Shown here: piece after piece, positions 55,160 to 64,000 of the stretch
How the letters are laid out: every line of letters starts with the position of its first letter
How positions within the stretch are numbered: the stretch's first letter is position 1
Source of the DNA: Hyperoodon ampullatus
Lineage: Eukaryota > Chordata > Mammalia > Artiodactyla > Ziphiidae
Direction: 5' to 3'
NCBI GenBank assembly: GCA_949752795.1
Contig: OX457062.1
Span: 96,957,777-97,021,776 of the forward strand
DNA length: 64,000 bases
The notes under the pieces: generated by a model
The model's input: only the letters and a program-made list of their open reading frames with translations
Databases searched by the model: none
What the model was told of the DNA's origin: nothing
Program-made: the position numbers and the translations under genes

Positions 55160-55744
55160 GAAGGAAAGAATTGAATCAGGTCTTAATTAATAGTGTCATT
55201 ACTTCCCTCCCCCTTTATTATCAGAGGCCAGAGCTGATTAGCAAAATGCATTTACCCAAGTGTTTTCAGCGTTCCTGTTTATAGAGTCCAAATAATATTG
55301 TTCGTTACTTTTATCAACATATGCCCCTAAAGGTAGATTCAGTGAACTTACGTGTCAAAGCTTAATTGAAGACAAGCTCCAGTCTTAGTTCAAACTAGCT
55401 AAATTCAGGGTTGTATTCTATGAATTTTGTTTCTAATCAGTGGATGATGGGGTTATTTGGAGAGGATTTTTGATATATACAACTCCTATGGTAGCATTTT
55501 GTTATTTAATAAATACTTCAGTCTGATTTCTTACTTCTTTTGCTTTTTCTTCACCAGTTTTTCTAGATGCCCAGATGAAGGCAATATCACGTCTAATCAG
55601 AGTTTATCATTTTGAGCATTAAATTCTCAGCTTGGATTATTTCAATTCAATTTCCCAAAATATAAATTCTCCAAAAGAGGAAATTTATAACCCTCTGTGG
55701 TATTGACCCTGCCTAAAGCAACAGAGTAGCTATAGCGGCAAAAT
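55160..55744. other. Unique stretch, no gene seen
   Basis: No repeat or exon recognised. Confidence 0.4.
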
Positions 55745-55985
55745 CTAAATAATAGTAATAATACCTTCTATTTACAGAGTGCTTACTGTATATTATACAT
55801 GGCATTGTATTGAATATATTATTTTATTAATGCCGAGAACAACCCTATGAGCTGGGTACTTTTGTTATACCTGTTTTACATAGAGGAAATTGTGCTTAGA
55901 GATGTTAAGCAAATTTGACAAAGTGTAAAGCTAGTAAGTCGTGGAGCTTGAATCCCAAACTAGATCTGCCTGAGTCAGGGCTTTC
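55745..55985 (-). mobile_element. MIR, nearly full length
   Basis: Reversed MIR: CAGAGTGCTTACTGTATATT, CGAGAACAACCCTATGAGCT, CCTGTTTTACATAGAGGAAA, AAGCTAGTAAGTCGTGGAGC. Confidence 0.9.
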
Positions 55986-56959
55986 TTTTATTTTCTTATT
56001 CACGAAAGACTCATTGAACAAGAAGGAGTGAGTGTTGGGCACATGCAGCTTGGTGATTCTGTATAAATCCTGTCAGATTTTGAATAGTGTAGACCTGATA
56101 AAGTCATTGTTAATTTCTCATCATTACAGGACACTCAGTGTGGCAAAAATCAGTATCATGGGAAAAGAGATGTTAATGTAGTAGGCAGACTAACTTTTTT
56201 TTTTTTTTGGTTGTTGTTGTTGGTTATTGCTCTAGCAACTACTACAAAGGCTGCATTTACTCCACAAGTCATGTATACTTAAGGCAGAACACTGACTGCT
56301 TTTCATGCTGGCAAATCCGTACTTTACCAGTATTGGCTACCTGTAAGGAATGTGAGCATGTTGGGTTTTAGAACAGGAAAAACACAACTTCCACCTCATT
56401 TCACAGTAGAGTTCACTTAGGGATACAGACTTTTTGGTGACAGTAGCTGGTACTTTCTGCTTGTTATTTCTGATACTTGCATAATGCTAACCTGGTAGAT
56501 ACTGTCAGATGACAAGCCTTCCTCCTACATGTTCTCCATAAAAGAACTGCTAGTGACAAGTATTTTATTATATTGAGAATTCTGCTTCATACTGTTTTAG
56601 GATAAAGTGTATTTATCGTGAAGCCAGTATTGTGAAATGTTCTTTCTTTTCTTCTTCTGGAATGCGGCATTTTTTTTCTCAGTAATGAACTAAGATGCAA
56701 GTGCATTGTGAAGGAGAAGTTGTTGCCCAGATGGACCCCTGTGAAAGTAACTTAAGTATGTAAATAGATTCTTCTTCTGTTTGGGAAAATGATCTAAGAT
56801 GGATGCTGTGGTTTTTCTTTCCCTTGGGAGACTAATACTTTATCCCAATAATCGCAACTTAAGGTCAGTGTCTACTCCAGAGTCAGGAAGTTTTTTAGAT
56901 GTTACTATCATGTTCAGACTGTAGGCTTTACTAAGTGGCAAGGGTAATTTAGGATAGAT
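55986..56959. other. Unique stretch, no gene seen
   Basis: T run and GTTGTTGTTG at 56190-56225. No exon recognised. Confidence 0.45.
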
Positions 56960-57324
56960 ACAAAGACAGGTTTGGAAAAGCATGGTAGGTTCTGGAAACT
57001 GTAAATGGTTTCATAAGGTCCAAAGCACAATGACAGTGTGAGGAAGTGGCAAGAGATGAGAAAGGATAGGTTAGTAGAGACCAGGTAATGAAGGAGCTTT
57101 GCATTTTATGCTAAGAAATTTGGATTTGTTCCCATAGATAATGGGGAAACTTCTGATATCGTTTAAGAAGGGGGCAGATAGAATCAAATTTGCTTTTATT
57201 AATTCATGTGGCAACGTGGAAGGTGGATTGAAGGTAGAGAGACTCCTTTATTCATTAGGAGACTGTTGTGATCATTCAAACAAGGAATAATGACCTGAGT
57301 TAGAGAGTTGTTCTAGGGGTACAG

Positions 57325-57560
57325 AGAAGGGTGCACTTTATTCATTCATTATTTGAGAAATGTTTAAGTCCCTGTTATGTGTCAGACACAGAGTTAGTTG
57401 TACATTGGGTTAACAAGGTGAACATTATACAGTTAATGCCTTCAGGGAGCTTCCAGTCTAGTGTTATTTGTCTATATTTGACAAATCACAGGCAATTACA
57501 GTTGTCAGATACTGTAACAAGGAGCTTATGATAGCATGTAGACCTTAACCCAGCCTCAGG
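57325..57560 (-). mobile_element. L2 3'-end fragment
   Basis: TTATTCATTCATTATTTGAG, CCCTGTTATGTGTCAGACAC, TTCAGGGAGCTTCCAGTCTA: the reversed L2 terminal region. Confidence 0.7.
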
Positions 57561-58083
57561 GAGCAGGGAATCCTTTTTAGGAAAGCATGAGTAGAAGTCG
57601 GCTAAGTAAAGTTGTGCAAGATGTAGGGGTTGGGGATTTGGGGTGTTGGAAAGACACAGATGTTTCAGTTGAGGAAATTGTGGCTAGAGGAGGTGAGAGA
57701 AAAACCCTAGCTTGTTTAGGGAACTATGGATCGTTTAGCGTGGCTGGATTGTGGAGGGCAGGGAAGTGGGTTGTGAGAAATGAGGCCAGGGGAATTAACC
57801 AGTCACCTTAAAAACTACAAGGAGGAGTTTGCTTAAGAGCAAGTGAACTGTTTTAAGCTGGAGAGGGTCATGATCAAATTAGACCTTTAGAAAAACCCCT
57901 CTGGGTGCTGCATGGAGGACTGGGAGAGGAGGAGGAATAGAGTAGATAACAAGGAGGTGTCAGAGAGGTAGGGGAGGGATTTTTATTTGTTTGTTTTAGT
58001 TTTTGAAGCAGAAGGAAGACTAAAGAAGGGAGTGGTCGGTTTTGTCATAGACTGCTGGGAAGTCATTAAGATAGAGACTGGGG

Positions 58084-58292
58084 GGCTTCCCTGGTGGCGC
58101 AGTGGTTGAGAGTCCGCCTGCCGATGCAGGGGACCACGGGTTCGTGCCCCGGTCCGGGAAGATCCCACATGCTGCGGAGCGGCTGGGCCCGTGAGCCATG
58201 GCCGCTGATCCTGCGCGTCCGGAGCCTGTGCTCTGCAACGGGAGAGGCCACGACAGTGAGAGGCCCGTGTACAGCAAAAAAAAAAAAAAAAA
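58084..58292 (+). mobile_element. CHR SINE, short form
   Basis: Forward copy, GGGCTTCCCTGGTGGCGCAG-type head to GTGTACAGC plus A run. The perfect 15-bp duplication AAGATAGAGACTGGG lies at 58068-58083 and 58293-58307. Confidence 0.97.
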
Positions 58293-58859
58293 AAGATAGA
58301 GACTGGGAAGTATCTACCGAATTTGGTATTAGTGGGTCAGTTGGTGACCTTTGTGAGGAGAGTTTCCATGGAGTAGTTGGGGTGGGAGGCAGATTCCACG
58401 GAGTTGAGGAGTGTTAGGTGAGGAGGTGGCAGCACTTGTCCTAGCAGGTTGGCCATGAGGAGATAAACTGCAGCTGGGAGAAAAGGGAAGAGGAAGAACC
58501 AAGTAAGTGACTGAAGGTTCTAATGAGATTGAAGAGTATCTGTTGATGTGGTTGCTCCAAGGGGAACAGTGAGGTGGGGGAGGAGAATTAACATTTATTT
58601 GAATGCTTGTTTGAAGGCTTGTTGTTTCTCATAATTTTGCAGGACAGGTATTATGATTGTTAGAAAAGTCCATCTAGCTTGATGCAGAGATTGAACTTTA
58701 GGATTTCAAGACTTGAAGTAGTTATGGATTATGGCTAATCCAGGAGTGGGATTGGGACAACAAAGTAGAGTGGAGATAAAGGTCCTTGGCAGTAAGGTCA
58801 TAGTTATGGGAAGTTGCCTAGGATGGTTGTAACTAGGATGGAAAAGGCAGAGACAGATG

Positions 58860-59480
58860 CCAGATTCTTCTTGTTCACGTAAAAGAATAAAAGAGTCAGT
58901 TATTTTACCAGCAAAACTGGCTTATTTGGGAGCAGCATAGAATTGCACTTCGGAACATGCAACTATGTCAAACCACAAATGATAGTCTGGTAAAGCAAAG
59001 GAGAGGGAACTCTTTTATAGAGGAGAAGGGGAAGTTGGAGGGGCTGTTAGACACAAAAAGTCCTTTGGAGGAACCTGGGAATTCGGAGGATAGTGGCTTT
59101 TCATTTGCTGAGTTGTGAGCCTCTCATTGGCTGAGCTGTTGCCTGGCGAGGGGAAAATCTTCCTCCTGCTGTCAGAGATGCAAAGTACATCTCTTCCTGC
59201 TGGGATCTGTACTGATGACAAGTGGTATGTGTGTGAGAGCTCCCCCTTCTGGCCTCCTGACTCCATTTTAGTGAGGTTTCCCTTTATTAGTTTTCACATT
59301 CTCCATATATTGAAAGATGACCTGGAAATGAGTTATGACATTGACTTAGATAGTAGTGTAGTTGAGTGACAGCTCAACCTCCGTGGAGAGGAAGGTTTCC
59401 CTGCTGTCCCCCCACCTATCTGAAGGTGGGAGAACTTTGGGGAGAGGGAATTATGATATCCCATATTCTAGTTCCTATTT
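58860..59480 (+). other. Possible degenerate LTR or old repeat
   Basis: Text such as ACTGGCTTATTTGGGAGCAG, CCTCTCATTGGCTGAGCTGT (a CCAAT-type motif), CTCTTTTATAGAGG and GCCTCCTGACTCCATTTTAG has promoter-like and LTR-like flavour. I could not find matching TG...CA ends, a second copy or a duplication. It may simply be unique sequence. Confidence 0.25.
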
Positions 59481-60489
59481 ATGAGGAAAATTTGCCAAGA
59501 AGGTAGACTTTTCTAGTTGAGCTCCTTTGCTGAGAGATCAGTGAATGCTCTTTTATGAATAGATTTAGTCTGTGATTTCTCTGTGGAGAAGATTACTGTC
59601 AGTTTTTTTTCATATGAATGTGTTTGGAAAACTGCTGCTAAGCAACCTTTTGTCATTTCCTAATGTTTCTATAATCTGGTGTCAATGACTAATGATCTCA
59701 TAGGACGAGTTATCTTCCCTCCAGCTATGCTGGCATCAAGTAAGTACATTAATAAACTTTAAGAAATACATTCATTAAAATCCAGGTAATCACTTTGGAG
59801 CTGGCCTTGGCAGTGTGTGAATGAGCCGGGCAAGGTAGAGAAAATCTTGAGCCTGAAAGCTACTTTGTCTTTCAGGTTGGTTTGGGCACAGTAACAAGAG
59901 ATGAATCAGTTGTAATTTAATGGGATCTGTCATTACTTTTATAAGATATATCACTTTAATATGATGCTTTGTCATTAATGTTTTAGTAATATGATAGTCT
60001 TAAAGAGAGTTGATATTCCCCGTTTTATTATTTCTTGGCTCCATGACAGGACTGTGCATTAAAATGCACTTAATATTTTAAAAGGGATGTCTAGGAAAGT
60101 AGTTAAAAAACAAACAAATCCCAAGTGGCTTGATCTGATTTATAAACTCTAACAATGTGCAGCTAATTGCAGATAGATTTTATTTTTCAAGGCATTGTGT
60201 CGCCTCTCTTGCGTATACCTTCTATATTGGAGCATAAGTCATAGAAACGTTATTTTGCCCAACATTAGGTTTGAGAAAATAGTTTCCAAGACAGGAATAG
60301 CAGAACAGTGTTATTTTATGCTGTACTTTCCCCTTTTATATAAGCCTGCTGAAGTTCAGAGGTCAGGCAAAGAGGTCTTTGAGGTAAAATTGAGCTGGTA
60401 GAAATTTTTAGCAACAATGAAAAAACATAATTATCTAATATACAAATCTCATATTAGATATACCTTATATATGTATCACCCACAATCAA
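59481..60489. other. Unique stretch, no gene seen
   Basis: No repeat or exon recognised. Confidence 0.45.
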
Positions 60490-61220
60490 AGAAATAAATG
60501 CCAGTTACAATGACAGTCGTTTTTACTTGCCAAAATGGCAAAGCTTTATTTAAAAAGAGATCATACTCAGTGTTGCTCTGGGGGCAGGGGACTAGATAGG
60601 CACAACTTTAGTGGTACATATCCACAATGTGTCAACAGCTTTAAAAGTGTATACTCTTTGACTTAGCAGTTTCATTTTTAGAAGTTTGTCTTACAGAAAT
60701 AATTACAGGTCAAAACAAAAATGTACCCATAAGTATATTTACTGAAACGTTGTTTGGAATAGCAACAAAATGAAACAAAACGAAACCCAAAAAGTCTAAT
60801 CCTGGAAGAGCAATTTTAAATTATGACACATTTTCATACTGTTGTAGAAAACTAAAGACATTGAAAGATAAACAATATGTGTTCTCAAGTGGAAAAAGCA
60901 TATTTCATATGGTAAGTACGTATAGTATAGTTTCACTTCTATGTTGGTAGGTATACATACAGGAAAAAACTACAGACATACTCAAGGAATTTAGGGTGAG
61001 GTGTTGAGTTAGGTAATCCAGGTGGACCTGGAAGAAGTTGGGGAGATGATGGAGCTGAGCTTGAGGTGGAAAACGTTGAGCCAGGTGACAGACTACTGTT
61101 CACTAAAATGTCAGTGGTTGCATTCCGTAAGTGGTAACATTAGTGATTTTTTCTTCTTTTTTGATATGTATTTTCTAAAATTTCTATAATAAACATGTAT
61201 TGCTTTGTAATAAAAAAATA
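60490..61220 (+). mobile_element. Old L1 or half-L1 3' region
   Basis: AAGTGTATACTCTTTGACTT, AGCAGTTTCATTTTTAGAAG, AAATGTACCCATAAGTATAT, GAAACGTTGTTTGGAATAGC, and a 3' end with TTTCTATAATAAACATGTAT then A-rich sequence. Strongly diverged. Confidence 0.65.
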
Positions 61221-61989
61221 ACAGTATTTTAAAAAAACAAACATGGAAAGGTGGTTTGGTGCTCAGCATTCAATGAATTGTCAGAAGCGTTTATGTTGTG
61301 AATTTATTAGCAAATAGGCTAATGGCATGTGATGTGATGATGATGAAAATGATTGTTAAATCACCTCATTTTTGTACCTTTAGCCATGACCATGATAATA
61401 ATTTATCTTTTTACTGTATTTATGAAGTAAAAAGTTCATGTAACTGCACACATACAGATTTAATGATTCTATGACTATTTCTGAAAAATTTCAGTGATCT
61501 TGGAGTTGTGCAAGAGTGAAACCCTAGACTAGATGAGACCTCTGTGTGCCAGTCTGGGGCTTTTCTGAGGCTCCAGTTTGTTGAGGAAATGATGAAAGTC
61601 ATACCTTTGTCTTGCCATTTTGTTTCTTTATCTATGAGATCATTGTGAAAGTCCCTGACTCTCATTACGGTGAAACTGAGATTTTAAACATTCGTTTCTC
61701 TTTACATCCAAAATTCATCCTAGGTAAGAGGAAGAAGAATTCCAGTTATGTTTCAAACAACAGTTGTCAGTCTTTTCCTTCCTTACTTTCTTTCCCTTGA
61801 GCCCCTGGGCTCATCTTTGGATTATTATATATAGTACCCTCCTAGGATACTACTACTGAACATGAATGAGGTACCACTGTCCCAATCTCTTCTGTGTCTC
61901 CTGGGCATGTCTAAAACTGTAGAAGGGGAAAAAACCTTTGGATTGACCCCAGAGGTTAGTGGAACCATGAAAATAATTGGCTTGTTAAA
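61221..61989. other. Unique stretch, no gene seen
   Basis: No repeat or exon recognised. Confidence 0.45.
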
Positions 61990-62130
61990 TTGATTCGACA
62001 GACATTCATTAAGCACCTACTATGCGCTTCGTATAATACATTGGTCTAGGCAGTGATGTTACAAAGATAGTGAAAAACCTGGGAGGAAGGAATAAAGTTA
62101 CATAAAGTACTAAAGGGCACTGATAAGGAG
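61990..62130 (-). mobile_element. L2 3'-end fragment
   Basis: CAGACATTCATTAAGCACCT, ACTATGCGCTTCGTATAATA and AGTGATGTTACAAAGATAGT match the reversed L2 end. Confidence 0.7.
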
Positions 62131-62598
62131 ATGATCAATTCTGTTTGGGAGTTGTCTAGAAAAGCATCTCATATACACATGTTTTTAGAGCAACAGAATA
62201 CAGTTTTGCTTTGTTATTTAAAAAAAGGAATTAACATGCTTAGTCAACAGTGGCACTGTGTGCTCTTTTGGGTCCCAGTCTTCCCTAACTGCCCTGGTTG
62301 GATGAGATTGTTACTCCTTCAGATTCATAGTATTCTGTCTGTTTTCTTTACATTGTACATTTGTCCGATTCTGGAAAAATGTTAAAGATCTTAATGTTCT
62401 CATTTTAGTATATAAACCTCTTACTTTTTCTTTATCTTGTCTTTCTAATCTCATTTTCTCTCTTTTTTTCCCTTCATCATTTTATATTTTATCCAGTGTG
62501 ACTTTTTATAAACTATCTTAAACATTTTCTGAATCAAAGTGAAATATAAATAAATGAGATGTTTGCCTTTTTGGTAGTATATGTCATGACTTTTATTA
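62131..62598. other. Unique stretch, no gene seen
   Basis: No repeat or exon recognised. Confidence 0.4.
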
Positions 62599-62611
62599 AA
62601 AATGTGAGCCA

Positions 62612-62957
62612 CGGGCTTCGCTGGTGGTACAGTGGTTAAGAATCTGCCTGCCAGTGCAGGGGACGTGGGTTCAAGCCCTGGGCCAGGAAGATTCCACATG
62701 CCACAGAGCAACTAAGCCCGTGCGCCACAACTACTGAGCCTGCGTTCTAGAGCCCACGAGCCACAACTACTGAAGCCTGGATGCCCAGAGCCCATGCTCC
62801 GCAATAAGAGAAGCCACCGCAATGAGAAGCCTGTGCTCCACAACCAAGAGTAGCCCCTGCTCGCCACAGCCAGAGAAAGCCCGTGCTCATCAACGAAGAC
62901 CCAGTGCAGCCAAAAATAAATAAAATAAATAAATTTATTAAAAATAAATAAATAAAT
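62612..62957 (+). mobile_element. CHR SINE, long form
   Basis: Forward copy, GGGCTTCGCTGGTGGTACAG to CGAAGACCCAGTGCAGCC plus AAATAAAT tail. The perfect 13-bp duplication AAAATGTGAGCCA lies at 62599-62611 and 62958-62970. Confidence 0.97.
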
Positions 62958-63009
62958 AAAATGTGAGCCAGTATAGAATGAGTCAGTGATTTAAGTACTT
63001 TTAACCCCA

Positions 63010-63100
63010 CAATAGTGAGCAAAGTGCCTTGCATATAGTATATAGTGCATAGAAGTAGATATGCACTTAGTGTCTTGCGTGTTTGTTGAATGAATGATTG
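63010..63100 (+). mobile_element. L2 3'-end fragment
   Basis: AAAGTGCCTTGCATATAGTA and TTTGTTGAATGAATGATTGA are the L2 terminal text. Confidence 0.6.
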
Positions 63101-63613
63101 ATGTACGTATGAGAAAGTCTGCTGTTTCGGGTCTCCTCTGCCTGCATCTGGTTTGCCTATCTATCAGACTGCCTGCCCCGTTTGATCCAGATGAACTGGG
63201 TGAGTATATAACCAGTGTTTTGCTCAGCACACCTCCTTGTGTGTATGTATTTAAGCCTACTTCCAGACTAGATGCCAGGGAGTCAAGTGCATGGCAAAAT
63301 GAAGACTGGCACTGAGGAAATTTCAAGAGAGGTAATCCAGTAATAATGGCCAGTGGTTCCTCTGAATCTTGTTCCCTCAAGTTGTTGAACTTCAGAGAGA
63401 TGTAAAATTGCTAGCATTAGGGTAGATCTGTGATTTTGTTTTGATAATGGATTAAAGTGAAAAGGTCATCCATGATATTGCTGTGGATGAATGTGATACT
63501 GATCAGGGAACATGGACCTGCCGATTTTTTTAAGTCTGCATGCTTCCATTAGCAGCTTAAGAATAGTGAAACGCTGCTGCTTATTCTTTTTACATCAAAA
63601 ATAGAGAAGTACT
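63101..63613. other. Unique stretch, no gene seen
   Basis: An open frame at 63094-63315 and a donor-like CTGGGTGAGT near 63198 are not backed by an acceptor or known protein similarity. Confidence 0.4.
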
Positions 63614-63748
63614 GGGACTTCCCTGGTGGTCTAGTGGTTAAGACTCCACGCTCCCAAAGCAGGGGGCCCAGCTTTGATCTCTGGGCAGGGAACTAGATCC
63701 CACATACTGCAGCTAAGAGCTGGGGCAGCCAAATAGATAAATAAATAC

Positions 63749-63776
<28 letters not shown>
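63614..63776 (+). mobile_element. CHR-type SINE, mini form
   Basis: GGGACTTCCCTGGTGGTCTA head, ACTAGATCCCACATACTGCA, then AAATAGATAAATAAATAC and a 27-base A run. The duplication is unclear because the left flank is also A-rich. Confidence 0.93.
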
Positions 63777-63779
<3 letters not shown>

Positions 63780-64000
63780 TAAACAAATACCATATTTTCA
63801 TCCTGTTCAATCTGCCTCTTCTCATGCCACTGAGTTTGGGCAAGTTTATATGTAACTGATATTTTTCTGGTCGTAAAATTACAGCTATATTTAAGAGAAT
63901 ATTTTCTAATTTCTTAGAGTTAAGCTATAATATGGATTTAGGATGTTTACTGTTTATTGTGTTTATTGAATAAAATTTTTTCCCTTGCTTTCAACTGTGA
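63777..64000. other. Unique stretch to window end
   Basis: No repeat or exon recognised. Confidence 0.4.

Larger units (their letters stand above)
56960..58640 (+). repeat. Unclassified old interspersed repeat, several pieces
   Basis: AATTTGGATTTGTTCCCATA and AAGGGGGCAGATAGAATCAA (57116-57195), GAGAGGGTCATGATCAAATT, AAAACCCCTCTGGGTGCTGC and GACTGGGAGAGGAGGAGGAA (57860-57940), CAGTTGGTGACCTTTGTGAG (58337) follow in order a purine-rich dispersed sequence I have met in mammalian DNA but cannot name. It is interrupted by an L2-like fragment (57325-57560) and a SINE. All frames are broken. Confidence 0.4.

Noticed and set aside
63094..63315. Possible exon ending at a CTGGGTGAGT donor-like site
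   Set aside because: No polypyrimidine tract and AG acceptor at a fitting distance, and the peptide matches nothing I know.

Overview
The window is 64 kb of mammalian nuclear DNA with no protein-coding exon, tRNA, rRNA or snRNA gene that I can support. It is almost certainly cetacean, probably a toothed whale. The evidence is 28 copies of the tRNA-derived SINE that begins GGGCTTCCCTGGTGGCGCAG (the CHR family of cetaceans, hippos and ruminants), L1 elements of the cetartiodactyl type, and no ruminant BovB or Bov-A elements. Many ancient MIR and L2 fragments lie between younger SINEs, which is typical of an intron or gene-proximal intergenic DNA, but no exon anchors it to a named gene.

Layout. 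1-9.7 kb: CHR SINEs, MIRs, an interrupted L2 (2.56-3.6 kb), an old L1 3' end (5.2-5.9 kb), a 34-bp micro-insertion of an L1 3' end (5.13 kb) and a (TG)n(TA)n tract. 10.2-16.3 kb: the most unusual region. It holds a 217-bp insertion made only of an L1 5' end, then a 4.45-kb composite retro-insertion flanked by a perfect 15-bp duplication. The composite starts with a Tigger-like DNA-transposon fragment and continues into L1 5'UTR, a broken ORF1, the start of the ORF2 endonuclease, a second L1's ORF1 start, and finally an ORF2/3'UTR end, with two CHR SINEs nested in it. 16.3-30 kb: SINEs, MIRs, an L2 with a nested MIR, an L1 3' end inverted at its 5' side (21.55-21.85 kb), an old L1 3' end, and a pure (AC)65 microsatellite at 29.93 kb. 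30.9-35.1 kb: an old L1 with nested pieces and a long L2. 35-41 kb: mostly unique sequence with scattered MIR/SINE. 41.7-45.3 kb: two long old L1 copies on the minus strand. 45.3-55.2 kb: SINEs, MIRs and two abutting L1 3' ends (52.28-53.6 kb). 55.2-64 kb: MIR, L2, old L1, unclassified old repeats and SINEs.

No genes act together here. What can be read is the insertion history. About twenty SINE and L1 insertions keep recognisable target-site duplications, so their order, orientation and mechanism can be inferred. The main candidates for something new are the Tigger/L1/L1 composite at 11.79-16.25 kb, whose 5' junction falls where I recall a splice-donor-like GTAAGA in the transposon, and the L1 5'UTR-only insertion at 10.24-10.46 kb. 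Family names come from memory of consensus sequences; no database search was run.
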